Shown one piece after another: positions 20,898 through 32,616 of a stretch of DNA of 64,000 nt. This DNA is from Ipomoea triloba. Its lineage: Eukaryota; Streptophyta; Magnoliopsida; Solanales; Convolvulaceae. A program made the position numbers and the translations under genes. The stretch is taken from assembly GCF_003576645.1 (NCBI RefSeq), contig NC_044917.1, forward strand, positions 4,148,499 through 4,212,498, written 5' to 3'. Position 1 is the first letter of the stretch, and every line of letters starts with the position of its first letter. Below the pieces are notes generated by a model. The model ran no database searches and was not told the DNA's origin. It worked only from the letters and a program-made list of their open reading frames with translations.

Positions 20898-23451
20898 ATT
20901 TTCTGGTTTGCTAGTCGGAGGTGGTCGTCGAAGGTCGATTTTTTAATCAAAAATATGTCTGAATTTTAGTGACTTGCTATCATAGGTTACTAACATGTTT
21001 TTGGGTTTCATTGCACAAAAATTAAATGTTAAAGGGCTTAATTGCACATTTAAAAAGTTTAGGTATCTAATTAACTTTTCAGATAAAATTTGAAGGCCTA
21101 TTTGACTCTTTACCCAAAATATTATTCACGTGTATATATTTTTAGAGGATCAAGATAGATGCCTAACCAGAATTTCATCCAAATTAAATAATTGCACTTT
21201 AGAATTTGAGAACCATGCCAATTTAGCATGGTGTCCCATGTGATCAAATGGTGGAACCTTTTGCACATCCATGTTAGACCTCGTTTGTAGTGGACCATGC
21301 ATGTTGGGTGTAACATTTTGAAGATAAAATATATTTATTATTTACTATTAATTCATATATTCAGTAGATAATTAATTATTATATGATAAAATCATATCAC
21401 TCTCAAAGCCTTTTACATTTTTTAGGTAATAAAAAAACTTGAAAATCCCGCTACCAAATTGTATGCATTGGATGAACATTGTTCTTGTATAATGTCCTGC
21501 AAATTACACAGGAAAAATAAACACCACTAAAAAATATTTTATATATAGTTGATATAATATGTAAGTATATAGCACTATGATTACTAATAAATTTAAAATA
21601 TTGCTACAATGATAAATTTTTTAATCAAAATTTTCTTCACCATATATGACAATACAATTCTTTTTATTCATTGATTGTGATGAAATGATCGACCTCACTC
21701 AACATTATATATATTAATCAAGTACAAATATATTGTTACATTATGGAAAACTTTTGATCCATAGAACATGATTCATAAATTTAATATCAATTTTTATAGA
21801 GATTAATTTAAGATCGTAACTACAAAAAAGTCTATTGGAAAATAGTATATATTGCGCATTATGCAATTGCAGAATTGCTAGTGAAATACCAAAGTTGAGA
21901 TCGATTCCCTACTATACACATGTAAACCGTTAACCATATATGGCATCTAGCTAGAGTGCTAAGTATATAACGTACGTAGCTAGCGTTGGAGTGTACGTGC
22001 ATACAGCGTATCATATGTATGTACGAGATTGCTTGTTGGATACCTTGCGTCGGATGTTAGGTTTGGCACTTGCCAAGCTGGCATGTATGCAGTGACTTTA
22101 TTGCCCATCCATTTGCAACACCTACAAGCTAGCTAGCTTAGCTTAGCTTTTGGGTTTCAGTCCCATGAAGTGTTTAGTCTGTTACCGCATTGCCAATCCA
22201 CCTAATCATTGCCGGCGCCTTTGCTTCCATCCACGTGCTCCCATCTGCACCTCGCCCCCCAGCACCCACCTCAACTTTTACATTTTTTTTTTTGTCTATA
22301 GGACAGCCCATGTGGTAAGAGTGCTCTACTTACAACTGAGAGGTGTTAAAAGAACTTTTACTTTTTTTTTTTAATAAAAATTTTGCTAGAAAACCCAATC
22401 AAGATGACCAATTTGATAAGAAATAATGTAACAAGTTTGACTCTCAATAATAGTTTATTACCTTTTTACAGTCATCCCACAAAAAAGAAAAAAAAAAAAC
22501 TATGCTGGTTTTGCGTAGCACTGTACTCTTTGGGCGTGTTTAATGGGTTTTTTTTTTCAAAAAAAATTCTTTTATTTTTAAATTTTGTTTTCTTTCTCTC
22601 ACTTGACAAAAAAAATTAAACCATTAAAAATGCTCTAGTTTCCATTTTACTAATCCCAAAATGAATGGGTCAAGTCAACCCTAAATTAAGTAAAAAGAAG
22701 AAAAAAAAAATATTATGTGCTTAGTCCTATTTTAATTTCTATTCTCAAATTTCTCTCACTCTCAAATTTTTAATGTAGACACTTTTTTTAGAATTTTTAT
22801 GATGAAAATATAACCTATCATTGTTAATTTGTCACATAATGGAGTAAAAGTGAAAGAGTAAAATTTGGGGTTATATATAGTACAACTCAAAAAAAATAAT
22901 TATTTTTAGAAACATTTAAAGGGGAGAGAATGGGGATGCATACATGGGGGCATGTGGCATATATTCAATCATGGTGGCTGGTTTGAAGAGGTCAAAGTTG
23001 CAATCAAGATTCAAGAGTCATGTGATAGAAGATGGTAATCTAGAATGTCAATGTGGTTGGATATATACTTCATTCTCGATATAACCGTCACACCCAAGAA
23101 TCATGTGATGCAACATGGTCTACTTAGCCTCCTCCTCCTCATCAAACATGGGTTCGTTGGATAAAAATTAAGAGACATAATAATTGAATAATAAATTTAT
23201 AAATTTATTAAAAGGTCAGATCAGTCCATTCCCTTACAAATTACAATACGCATATTTGGAAATTGGAATTTCGTGTTCATCTGGTGCAAGTATGCTTAGT
23301 CCAAATCTCGGTTCCTCAATGTACGATTCCAACAACTAAGAGCATCCTCATCAATAGAGTTATTTTACGATATATGAGGAGTTTTTGTAAGCGTGATTAG
23401 GAAAGTTAAAAATAAAAAATAAAAATAAAAAAAAGAATGTCAAGACCTGTT
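20898..23451. other. Gene-poor region with transposon remnants
   Basis: 20960-21115 (GGGCTTAATTGCACATTTAA ... GGCCTATTTGACTCTTTACC) looks like one terminal arm of a MULE-type MITE whose other arm is not found. 22150-22260 is GC-richer but codes for nothing recognisable. The remainder is AT-rich. Confidence 0.35.
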
Positions 23452-23560
23452 TCTTTTTCTTTTTGGGTACTATTGACTCCTCCACTGAGGCTCGAACCCA
23501 CTCCCATCATCCATGTGAGAGTGTAAATCGGGACACCGGGTGCCACTAGACCACAATGTA
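23452..23560 (-). mobile_element. tRNA-derived SINE with head, internally deleted
   Basis: On the minus strand the head has an A box (GTGGTCTAGTGGCACCCGG) and a B box (GGTTCGAGCC), followed directly by a short tail (CAATAGTACCC then A-rich). The middle of the body, present at 63596-63765, is deleted. Confidence 0.6.
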
Positions 23561-23659
23561 TTTTTAATAGTACTTTTGATGTAGTTTCTAAACTTATATG
23601 AGATCGTGTCACGGATCTTTTGGTGGCGTCGTTTCACGCAACCCACTGCAGCATACATT

Positions 23660-23812
23660 TTTATAACTCATAATGTTCTAAAGCATAATGTGCATTATTC
23701 TAACTCATAAAGTATATTATCTTACCGCAGAAGTTTCATTATTTCAACACATAATGTATATTATTTAACACATAAATTACATTATTCTAACTCATAAAAT
23801 TCAATGACTTCG
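23660..23812. repeat. Minisatellite, 22-bp period, about 6 degenerate copies
   Basis: Successive units such as ATTATTCTAACTCATAAAG, ATTATCTTACCGCAGAAG and ATTATTTCAACACATAATG are each 21-22 bases long. They are AT-rich and non-coding, and lie immediately left of a second, different array with the same period. Confidence 0.6.
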
Positions 23813-23867
23813 TGTTGGACCGTGGTCCAGACAATAATTTGCCTGGATGATACACAACCAGTTGTTA

Positions 23868-24345
23868 TGCAATGGACCCGGGTCCACCTTGCAAGGTGGA
23901 CCCATGTCTATGTTCACAATTTCATAACTCTATGTTCATAATTTCATAACTCCATATTCACAATTTTATAACTCCATGTTCACAGTTTTATAACTTCATG
24001 TTCACAGTTTTATAACTTTATGTTCACACTTTCATAATTTCATGTTCACCAATTTCATAACTCTATATTCACAATTTCATAACTTTATGTTCACAATTTT
24101 ATAAATCTATGTTCACAATTTTATAACTCTATGTTCAACAGTATCAAAACTTTATGTTCAACATTATAACACAACTTTTGAATCTATATAACAAAATTGT
24201 AAATATGGAGTTCAAAAGCTGTGAATATTAAATCATGTAATTTTATATATTGAGATCTAAAATTATGAACATAGAGTTCTAAATTTGTGAATATAGACCA
24301 GAATCCACCTTTCATGGTGAACCCGGGTCCATAGCATAATTTGCC
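23868..24345. mobile_element. Foldback element whose arms carry 22-bp tandem repeats
   Basis: The left end TTATGCAATGGACCCGGG is mirrored by CCCGGGTCCATAGCATAA at the right. The left arm contains a perfect 24-bp palindrome (23880-23903) and then about 12 copies (23908-24175) of a 22-bp unit like CTATGTTCACAATTTCATAA. Inverted versions of the same unit (TATGAACATAGAGTTCTAAA) lie near 24270. A decayed right end of the same family occurs at 39735-39775 (CTCGGGTCCATAGCATAATT). Non-coding; target-site duplication not resolved. Confidence 0.55.
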
Positions 24346-24583
24346 ATACACCACCTTCATGGTTTCATGTACGAAATTAAAGCTTAACTCGGTCCAATAG
24401 CACTAATGGTCCATCCTTTGATAAAACACATTGATGGCCCAACCCATTAAGGGCCCTTGCAAAATTGTGCGCCGGCAAAACCCCCCCAAAACCCCCTTAC
24501 TAAACTCCATAAATTTCGCACTCCCAGATTAAAACAAGCAAAGCGCATCGGACAGGATTGCAGATACGAATCCATTTGATTCA

Positions 24584-27500
24584 ATGGAAAACAGAGACAA
24601 AGTGAAGCTCGCTCTCAAACTAACAATCGCTACTTGCATCACGCTTGCGGTCTCCATCTTCGTTGCATCGAAACTCCATAATCATCGGAAACGAAATCGC
24701 CGAAAAACTTCGCCTTCTCCGTGCTATCTCAAAGCGGAATCCAAACCTCAGTACACTTTCAAGCGCGTCTTGGCTGACAATTCCTATTCTTCCTTCAAAC
24801 ACCTCAAGCTCAATGCCACAAATACTTCAACCTCTGGTATTAACTACAAATTTTAAAAAACATATTTGTAAATTTTTTAATCTTCTAGTTCTAGCTGGAT
24901 TTAACGAAAATGATGCATTTGATAGAGGAATGTGTGAATTTGCATCCATACAAAGCGGAGATTTCGGCCTTATTGAAGGAACCTAATGTGGAGGTTTTGG
25001 AGCTTTTTAATGAGAATTTGGAGGAATTGACGAGCCGTGATTCGTACGTGTGGGTGGAGACGGAGTCGCAGTTGCAGGAGCTGGCGGAGGTGTTGAGTGG
25101 TGAGAGAGCATTTGCTGTCGATACGGAGCAGCATAGTTTGAGATCCTTCTTAGGTTTCACCTGTTTAATTCAGGTTTGATTTATTTTGCTGCTTTGAATG
25201 AACTGCAGCAGCTAGAGCACAAAGGACTGTTGTGTCTATGCTGTACTGCTTGCTGTTGCAATATATGCTTATGCAATATGCATATGTTACCGGAAGTGCA
25301 TTTTTCTAATGTTGCTTTGCATGTGATGAGTAGATATCAACTAAGAGGGAGGACTATCTTGTGGATACAATAGCCCTGCATGACATGATGGGAATTCTTC
25401 GGCCTATATTTGCTAATCCAGAGATTTGTAAGGTAATTCATTTAGCATATAACAAAGCATTTGATGTCCCTGATTGCTGAAATGCTGATGAAAGGCTATT
25501 GTGTGTGTTTTGGTTGCTTTTCTTATGGCACAATTATGATTCATGGAAATTCTGCTTTAGGTATTCCATGGTGCTGATAATGATGTTCTCTGGCTTCAAA
25601 GAGATTTTCATATATACGTTGTTAATCTATTTGACACGGCAAAGGTAAGGTGTCATTTTAGTTTATACTTTTTGTTGTCAAACTACTAAATTTGTAGCTT
25701 CTTTCATGTGATTAAAAAATTCTGACTCAAGGAAGCATGCATTGGGAGAGAGTAATAGTACTTTGGATGTTTTCTCCTGATGATTACTGCTCTTTATGGT
25801 TTCCTTTAATTAGACTATTTATGTTATTATATTGCAGGCGTGTGATGTTTTGTCTAAACCACAAAGGTCGTTGGCATATTTGTTGGAGACATATTGTGGT
25901 GTTGTCACAAATAAACAACTACAGGTAAGAACCCAAGGCTTTTGCAATATCTTTTCATGGTATATGTTTGAGATTCCCACAGACTTGCAAACAGTAGCTA
26001 AAGGGTTGAGAGATGCAAAGTATTACTTTTAGCCTCCCCATATGCCAGTGCACTTCCTACAATCATAGATTATAATAGACCATTTTGAACTACAAAAGAG
26101 CTTATTTGAAGAATGACTGAGGCACTGAGCAGTAGTGCTTATTTTCACTGAACTTGATTTGGAAGTTGGTGCTATGCTTTACTGCTATTTCTGTGATGCA
26201 TGCATAAATTACATAATCCTTTCCTTTCATGTTTGTTATGGCCACAGGCTGCTCTTATCTGAAGGATTTATTATTGATTTGAATTGCAGAGAGAAGACTG
26301 GAGGCAACGTCCTTTACCAGCAGAAATGGTGCTATATGCTCAAAATGATGCACACTATTTGTTGTACATTGCACATTGTCTTTTTACAGAGCTCAAGCAA
26401 AAAGATTCAGGTATGCTAGACTCCATATGTATATACATTTCTTATGATCCTAAATTTTCAGATTTTCCATCCCCAATAGATGTGCATGATTTTGTACAAA
26501 TATTTTGTTAAAAAGTATCAGACTATTTTGCTTTTATTGGTAACATGCTTCTGTTTTCAAATTGAACCAATATTTGTTGTTTGATTTAGTATATTTCATC
26601 AAGAAATTCTTTGCTCTAAAAGATTTTGATAAGAGTATAAGATTGGTATATTCCTTGTGGCAGTATAAAAACCTTATTGGAGATGCCTTGCCCTTTGTCA
26701 AGGTGTTTTCTTACTCCAGAAGATTCATGTAATTATGATAACCATCACACAGTAGAACACATAAGAAGGTCAGAAATTATTATTTATGCGCAGACAAGAA
26801 TTTTCCAAATGGATGGACTTGTTGCACCATGGAACTGCCTTCTATTAATTTCCATGTTATTTATGAGCTGCATTTGCTCATTATGACCCACTTCAGAGCA
26901 TTTTAAAAGCTGGCTATTTACCATTGGCCACCCTCTCAGAAGTCTTAAAATCATACTGAAATTCCTTAAGAAATTTTGGAGTTTGAAGTTCTGTTTGTTG
27001 TCAACTTGTCATTTATACCTAATTAAAAAGATGGGGATAAAATTCACTAACCCAAGTCTACACTCTACACCACCTCGGCACCTCCCTGCTACTTTCTGAA
27101 TTTGGACTTCCTCTAGGCTCTATTCTGAGTAACTAAGCATTGAGCAGTATTCACAGGAAATATCATTGTAAAATATTGTTTAAAAAAATCTAAAAAAATA
27201 AATACACACACACATTACTTCACAATATCAACATTTCTTTTCCAATTCAATTGTATTTAATAGCTTCCTTTGAAATGGTTGATTATGGAAAAAGCTCAAC
27301 TGTACCTTGTACAGGTGGCATTTGAAAATTTTCAGAAATTGAGAGTTCAATTGGAGGTCTATGGAATTTTACCGAAGGAAGTTTATATACCTCATCCAAA
27401 AGTCCCAAAATTTTTTTTTCAACGTAGGAAGTTTGAGTCATTAATTATTCGAGGTCACTTCTTTACTCCATGTCCTACTATTTAAAGTATCAAAATTGTT

Positions 27501-30335
27501 TTACATATTTGTGCACAGAAAATTCATCACATCTCAATGACAAGTTCAATTTTGTTCTTGAGGCTACCCGCCGTGCAAATACAACTTGTTTGCAACTTTT
27601 CTCAAAAGAGCTTGAAGCTTATCCTGGAGATTCTGCTGCTTCATCAATAATTTCTCGATATCAGCATGATCAAGGAAACCTTCCATCCAGCTCTTTTGAC
27701 AAAAAGGTCTTTTTCCTTAGGAGACCTCATTATGTACCATTAAATGGTTGAATCATAGCTGTCTTTTTATTTTTTCTATTTGGCATTCAGTTTCAGGACC
27801 TTGTGAGGCAATTATGTGCATGGAGAGATATTATGGTGAGTCAACAACTCAAGTACCAAAAAAGATTATAAAATGATTCCTTTGTTGCAGAATTATATTT
27901 TACCCTTATCTAGGAACTTTTATTAGCTTTCTTTTTCAATCATTTCTTGCTCTATTGATATGGCCATTATTTTTATCTTAGTTGGAGATAACTAAAAGTT
28001 CTCATTTTTATCTCACTTGATATAATTTAATGTTCTTTTAGGCTCGTGTGCATGATGAAAGCTTGAGATACGTTTTATCTGAGCATGCAATTGTTGCACT
28101 GGCATCTAAAGCCCCTACAGAAGTTAGGGATATATGCAATACTGTATCTGAAGCTGATGCAAATGGAGATCACGTGACACCATTCCAATCTCTATCCCCT
28201 TTAGTTTGTAGTCATTTGGAAGACTTCAATCACTTATTTCAAGATGAAATAGGTGACGATGATGAAAACCTTCTGCTAATTCTTCAAAAATGCTTAGGTG
28301 CTAATGGGAGTTGTCCTCTCTCTATCTATAATTATGCTTTATTGTCCAAGACTAGCTTGAAAGTAGCCAATAGATCTGTGGTCAAGAAAAATGGATTTAA
28401 AACTGCAAGGTGCGTGGCTCGAAAGGCTTCCCGAGAGTTGTTTGTCCAAAAATTCTCTTGTAAATCTCCAGTCTACCACAACTGTAGGATCTATGCAAAT
28501 GATGGCCGATTATTATGTTACTGTGATCGTAGAAAGCTTGAGTGGTTAGTGGAAATTTTCATTTTTATTTATTATTTTCAATCTATTCTGCCCATGTATG
28601 TATATACATTTACAAATGTATAGTAGAGTGTGCATGTGCACACACTTAATATGACAATTAAACTTCTTGTAGGTATGTAAACAGGAACTTGGCAAAACTT
28701 GTTGAAGAGGAACCTCCTGCCATAATGCTTCTTTTTGAACCTAAAGGTCGTCCAGAGGATGAGGACAATGACTTCTATATTCAAAGTAAGAAAAATATAT
28801 GTGTTAGCTGTGGTGAAGGAAATCACTATTTACGGTACCGTATTATACCGTCATGCTACAGAATGCACTTTCCAGAACATTTAAAGAGCCACCGATCTCA
28901 TGATATTGTCCTCCTTTGTGTGGACTGCCATGAAATTGCTCATGCTGCTGCTGAAAAATACAAGAAAGAGGTAGCAGCAGAGTTTGGAATACCACTCTTT
29001 GTCCGTAAAGTTTTTGATTCTAGCCAAATGCAAAATACATCTGCATCCAATGCTAACATAGAAGAGGACGGTGTACCTCCTTTACAATTGCGTACAGCAG
29101 CAATGGCTTTGTTGCGTCATGGTTCAAGAATGCCATCTAGGCGACGGGAAGAATTAGAAGAGGTATAATTTTATGTTATAGTTATTACAGACATACAAAC
29201 CCTGTGGCCTATGTTCATAAGAAATAAACTCAGTGGTATAGACTTCTAGTTTTTACTATTTGACAATGTTAGTTCGTTAAGACTAATTTGTTTTCCTGAC
29301 AGTTCAGACTTCTAGGTAAATTCTGTGTCTAGATTTCAGATTCTACACAATAGTTATCAGTATATGTAAATTTCAATCCTGTCAAAAAACTATTAATGCT
29401 TGAAACTTGCTGCTTTAATTACATTTGAATTTGAATTACTATATGCAGATTGTGAGGAATTACTATGGAGGAAGGGAGATAACAGAGGGAGATCTAGAAA
29501 AAGCTTTGCTAATAGGAATGAGTCCCCATGAGAGAAGACGATTTGAGAAAAAAAAGAAGCTTGCTTCTAAACAGCCCACAACAGATGTTGGTTCAGATGA
29601 TAATCAAGAGCCTAGCAGTGATGCCAAGGCAGAATTTGCCCCCACGGATGAATTGTTAAATAGAACTGAGAGCTGTTGTAACAAAGAAGATACAAACACT
29701 GTGGTGTTGACGGAGATGGATATTGACAACCAATCTTTGCCTTCTAATGCTGAAGTTAACTGTGAGGTACCTGTTGCCAATGGCAAGGATTTGACAAACA
29801 AAAGTGAATTTTCAGTGAGTGATCACATATCTGATCCTGATTCCATTATAGCTGAAAATGGAAATATATCTAGTGAGAGCGGTTTAGTTCAATCCAATAA
29901 TGATGTTAACCTTAAGCAACACCCAAAGTTATCGCTATTGGGGCATGGACCACATGGAAAGCAGGTTGTGGAATTTATACTAAAGGAACATGGGGAAGAG
30001 GGGGTTAGTGAATTTTGTCAGAGGTGGAGGCAAGTTTTTGTTGAAGCCCTTCAACCCCGTTTCTTACCTGGTGGCTGGAATGTAATGCACAGGTTGGAAT
30101 CATCTAGAATCTTTCTGATAGTCATACAGCACAGTCACAATTGCTTTCAGTATGATAGAACATTATAACATGTTATTCTGTTATTTACAAGCTTGGCAAA
30201 TTTTGTTTGAGCAGAGGTTCTGATGCTGGACTTATTTTGTTTGTTTTATTTTTTTTTTCCAGTGGTAAAAGAGACTTCGGAGAGTTTAGCGTCTATAAAC
30301 CTGAGAAAAGAGTTACTGCTGATGCTGAGGAATAG
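24584..30335 (+). CDS. RRP6L3: RRP6-like 3: membrane-anchored DEDDy 3'-5' exonuclease with HNH-like zinc motif
   Basis: Twelve exons: 24584-24836, 24926-25173, 25334-25432, 25561-25644, 25838-25924, 26290-26410, 27519-27706, 27797-27835, 28042-28544, 28673-29162, 29449-30092, 30263-30335. All junctions keep frame, giving 942 aa. An N-terminal hydrophobic helix (about 10-30) precedes a 3'-5' exonuclease domain with D150 and E152 (AVDTEQHS), D208 ([10 protein letters not shown]), and Y273 with D277 ([10 protein letters not shown]), the complete DEDDy set. Near 584-627 is a zinc-type motif C-x2-C ... C-x2-C-H ([26 protein letters not shown]). A conserved tail holds [14 protein letters not shown] and [12 protein letters not shown]. 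The exon 1/2 acceptor (24925) was chosen because nearer AGs break frame. Closest family is Arabidopsis RRP6-like 3, an RNA/DNA exonuclease homologue. The layout also matches animal EXD2. Confidence 0.93.
27270..27485 (+). other. Coding-like segment inside RRP6L3 intron 6
   Basis: The frame reads ...[20 protein letters not shown] then [20 protein letters not shown], with no low complexity and no stop for about 70 codons. It does not fit the RRP6L3 protein and lies between exons 6 and 7. It could be a captured gene fragment, a cryptic exon, or chance. I do not recognise the product. Confidence 0.25.
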
Positions 30336-30964
30336 GGATACTGCAGGGAAGATCAAGCAACCTTCTCATCCGTTTTTCTCCCTTGATTTGTCAAGGGAAG
30401 GTGCTGTCTGAAATTAACCATTGGCAGTTTTTGTTTTAAATGTAAGCTCGGTTTGTTGTACCAGTTCTTATCATGTACTTCGTATGTGCTTGCCCGTATC
30501 TTGTAGCCACTATTTGTTTTAAAACTCGCCAGTTCAACATGGTAAAAACATTGTTATAACTTGAAAGCAGACAAAGGGGATCGTGCAGATGCATCTATTT
30601 TGGGAGATATTCTTTGAAAATTAACTAAATGCTGTATATCGGAGGGTTCATTAGTAAACCAGTAATGGTGCGTAAGCATTACAATTTTTACTCAGCCGCA
30701 AGCTCCTTCCACTTTCTTAGCAAATGAAGCAATGGAACTTTGATGTATCCTCAACAACACTGATCACACCTCCACTGATGAAGTTCATCTACTAAAAATA
30801 GTTGTGCCAAAAAGTTTTGCACTCACTCCATCGAATGAAGTAACACCTTGCCTAATGGGAAGATGTAGGGATGAAAAAAAGTTAGAAATCATCCAACCTC
30901 CAAATGGTGGAGGAACAAGTGCTAAAGGATTGAAAGGAAACACATACCGACCACTTATCAAATA
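30336..30964. other. Shared 3' region of convergent RRP6L3 and AXR1 genes
   Basis: Only 629 bases separate the two stop codons, so the 3' UTRs face each other and may overlap. No gene recognised between them. Confidence 0.6.
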
Positions 30965-32584
30965 CTACAGGAACAACAGCTGAGACTTGTGGTCAATGCC
31001 ATTGAAGATAAATGTCCCGGGCATTGGAACAAATTGCCTTGTGATTAGCTGTAGTGAAGAAACAAAAAAAAGTAGTCAAATTTTCAATTTTGCAAACAAA
31101 GCTATGTTGTTCAAAAACCACATGATTCACAAGATTGAATGGAAAACATTGACCATAAAAATACACAAATACCAACCTTGATCACCTCCTGTGATGCAAT
31201 TCCTCCAATGAAGGCAGCTACAGCATGAAGTTCAGCAGCACCATATCTGCACATCTCATTAATAAGGTCCTCTGTCAAGGTGGAGCCATTGCAACCTAAG
31301 TCATTCAGTAGGCTGACGGCAGTAGTTTTCAACCTGGATATGTCCTCATCCATCTCACTGCAAAACAAAACAAAAAAAAATGATTACACAGTGAATAACT
31401 GATTGTGGAAGTATTTTCTCCACCAAGGAAGTAACCACACTTCATTATGATATGTAAGCATATACCCGTCTAGTTGCCCCGGGAATTTATTATAGTTAGC
31501 AGCAAAGCGGTCAGCTGCTCGAAGCAAAATATAGAAACCCACAGCAATACTGCAACAGACAAAATAATTTATGAAATGAAGTAGTTAAACTGCTAAACGT
31601 AGAATTGCAAAATGTCTCAATGCTGCAATGTGCTACTCAAGTACATACAACTTCAAAACAAGAGCAAAAAATTCCAACATTTAAATAGAAAAAAGTTAGG
31701 AACTACCCTAATTTAGTTGGAACTTCCTTAGTTATAATCAATGGAAACCAATAACGTTATTGTTTGAGTCCTCCATCCACGGCCAAAATAGTTCATAGGA
31801 CTAAAACCTAATTCTTGTCAATGCTTCTATAAAATTTCAGCACACAAGAAAGCTAAAGTTGGACAATATATATTTTTATTTAAATTTATATTTCTTAAAG
31901 AAAATCCACCATTGAAAGGCCGAGGATTTTGGCTTGGATAAACTTACTTTTCAGGAAGGACTTTAGGGTTCGCTTCTTGTAGATTCCTGCTTTTCCGTGT
32001 CAGAAAACAATCAAAATATTATGAAAGGATCGTCTAGGTTCAGAAGAGCTATGATGATTCTAGAATCCCTCCCAAAACATTGCATCAGTAGTAGATGTCA
32101 TAATGGCTTTTCAAAAACTATGTTATCCTAGCAACTTGTGTTACTACAGTACCAGTGTGTACACACCTATATTCTTCGTCTGTGAGATACTTCTGCAACT
32201 CTGGTTGGGCAGGAGAGTTGAACTCCTCCTCAATGGAGCGATATCTGCAAACCTAAAATATTGCAAAATAAATATAAAATATGAATAAAATAGTGTCACA
32301 GCCTCACAGGATGCAACCTCCATATCTTGGAAATGGAAACAAACACCATTCAATAATTAATACATATCAGGAGGTCAGCTGAAGGTAACTAAAAGCAATG
32401 TTTGTTCTGATTGTAATGAGAGCGCCTTCAAGAGAAAGATAAAATGTTCTCTACAATACTGAAACAAAGGAAAAGGGGATGAGATAACCAGGTGAACTCA
32501 AACTTTGTTCAAGTGAGAACCTTGCCTATAAACTTCTTCTCAAGGTAAAAACTGCCTTAGACTACCAAAATGGAGCAAAAAGTC

Positions 32585-32616
<32 letters not shown>

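Noticed and set aside
22300..22370. Possible second SINE head (CCATGTGGTAAGAGTGC)
   Set aside because: An A-box-like word is present but no B box follows at the right distance and no body or tail was found.
23908..24175. Regularly spaced array that could suggest a CRISPR
   Set aside because: Units are head-to-tail 22-mers without spacers, in a plant genome, and inverted copies follow; it is a minisatellite.
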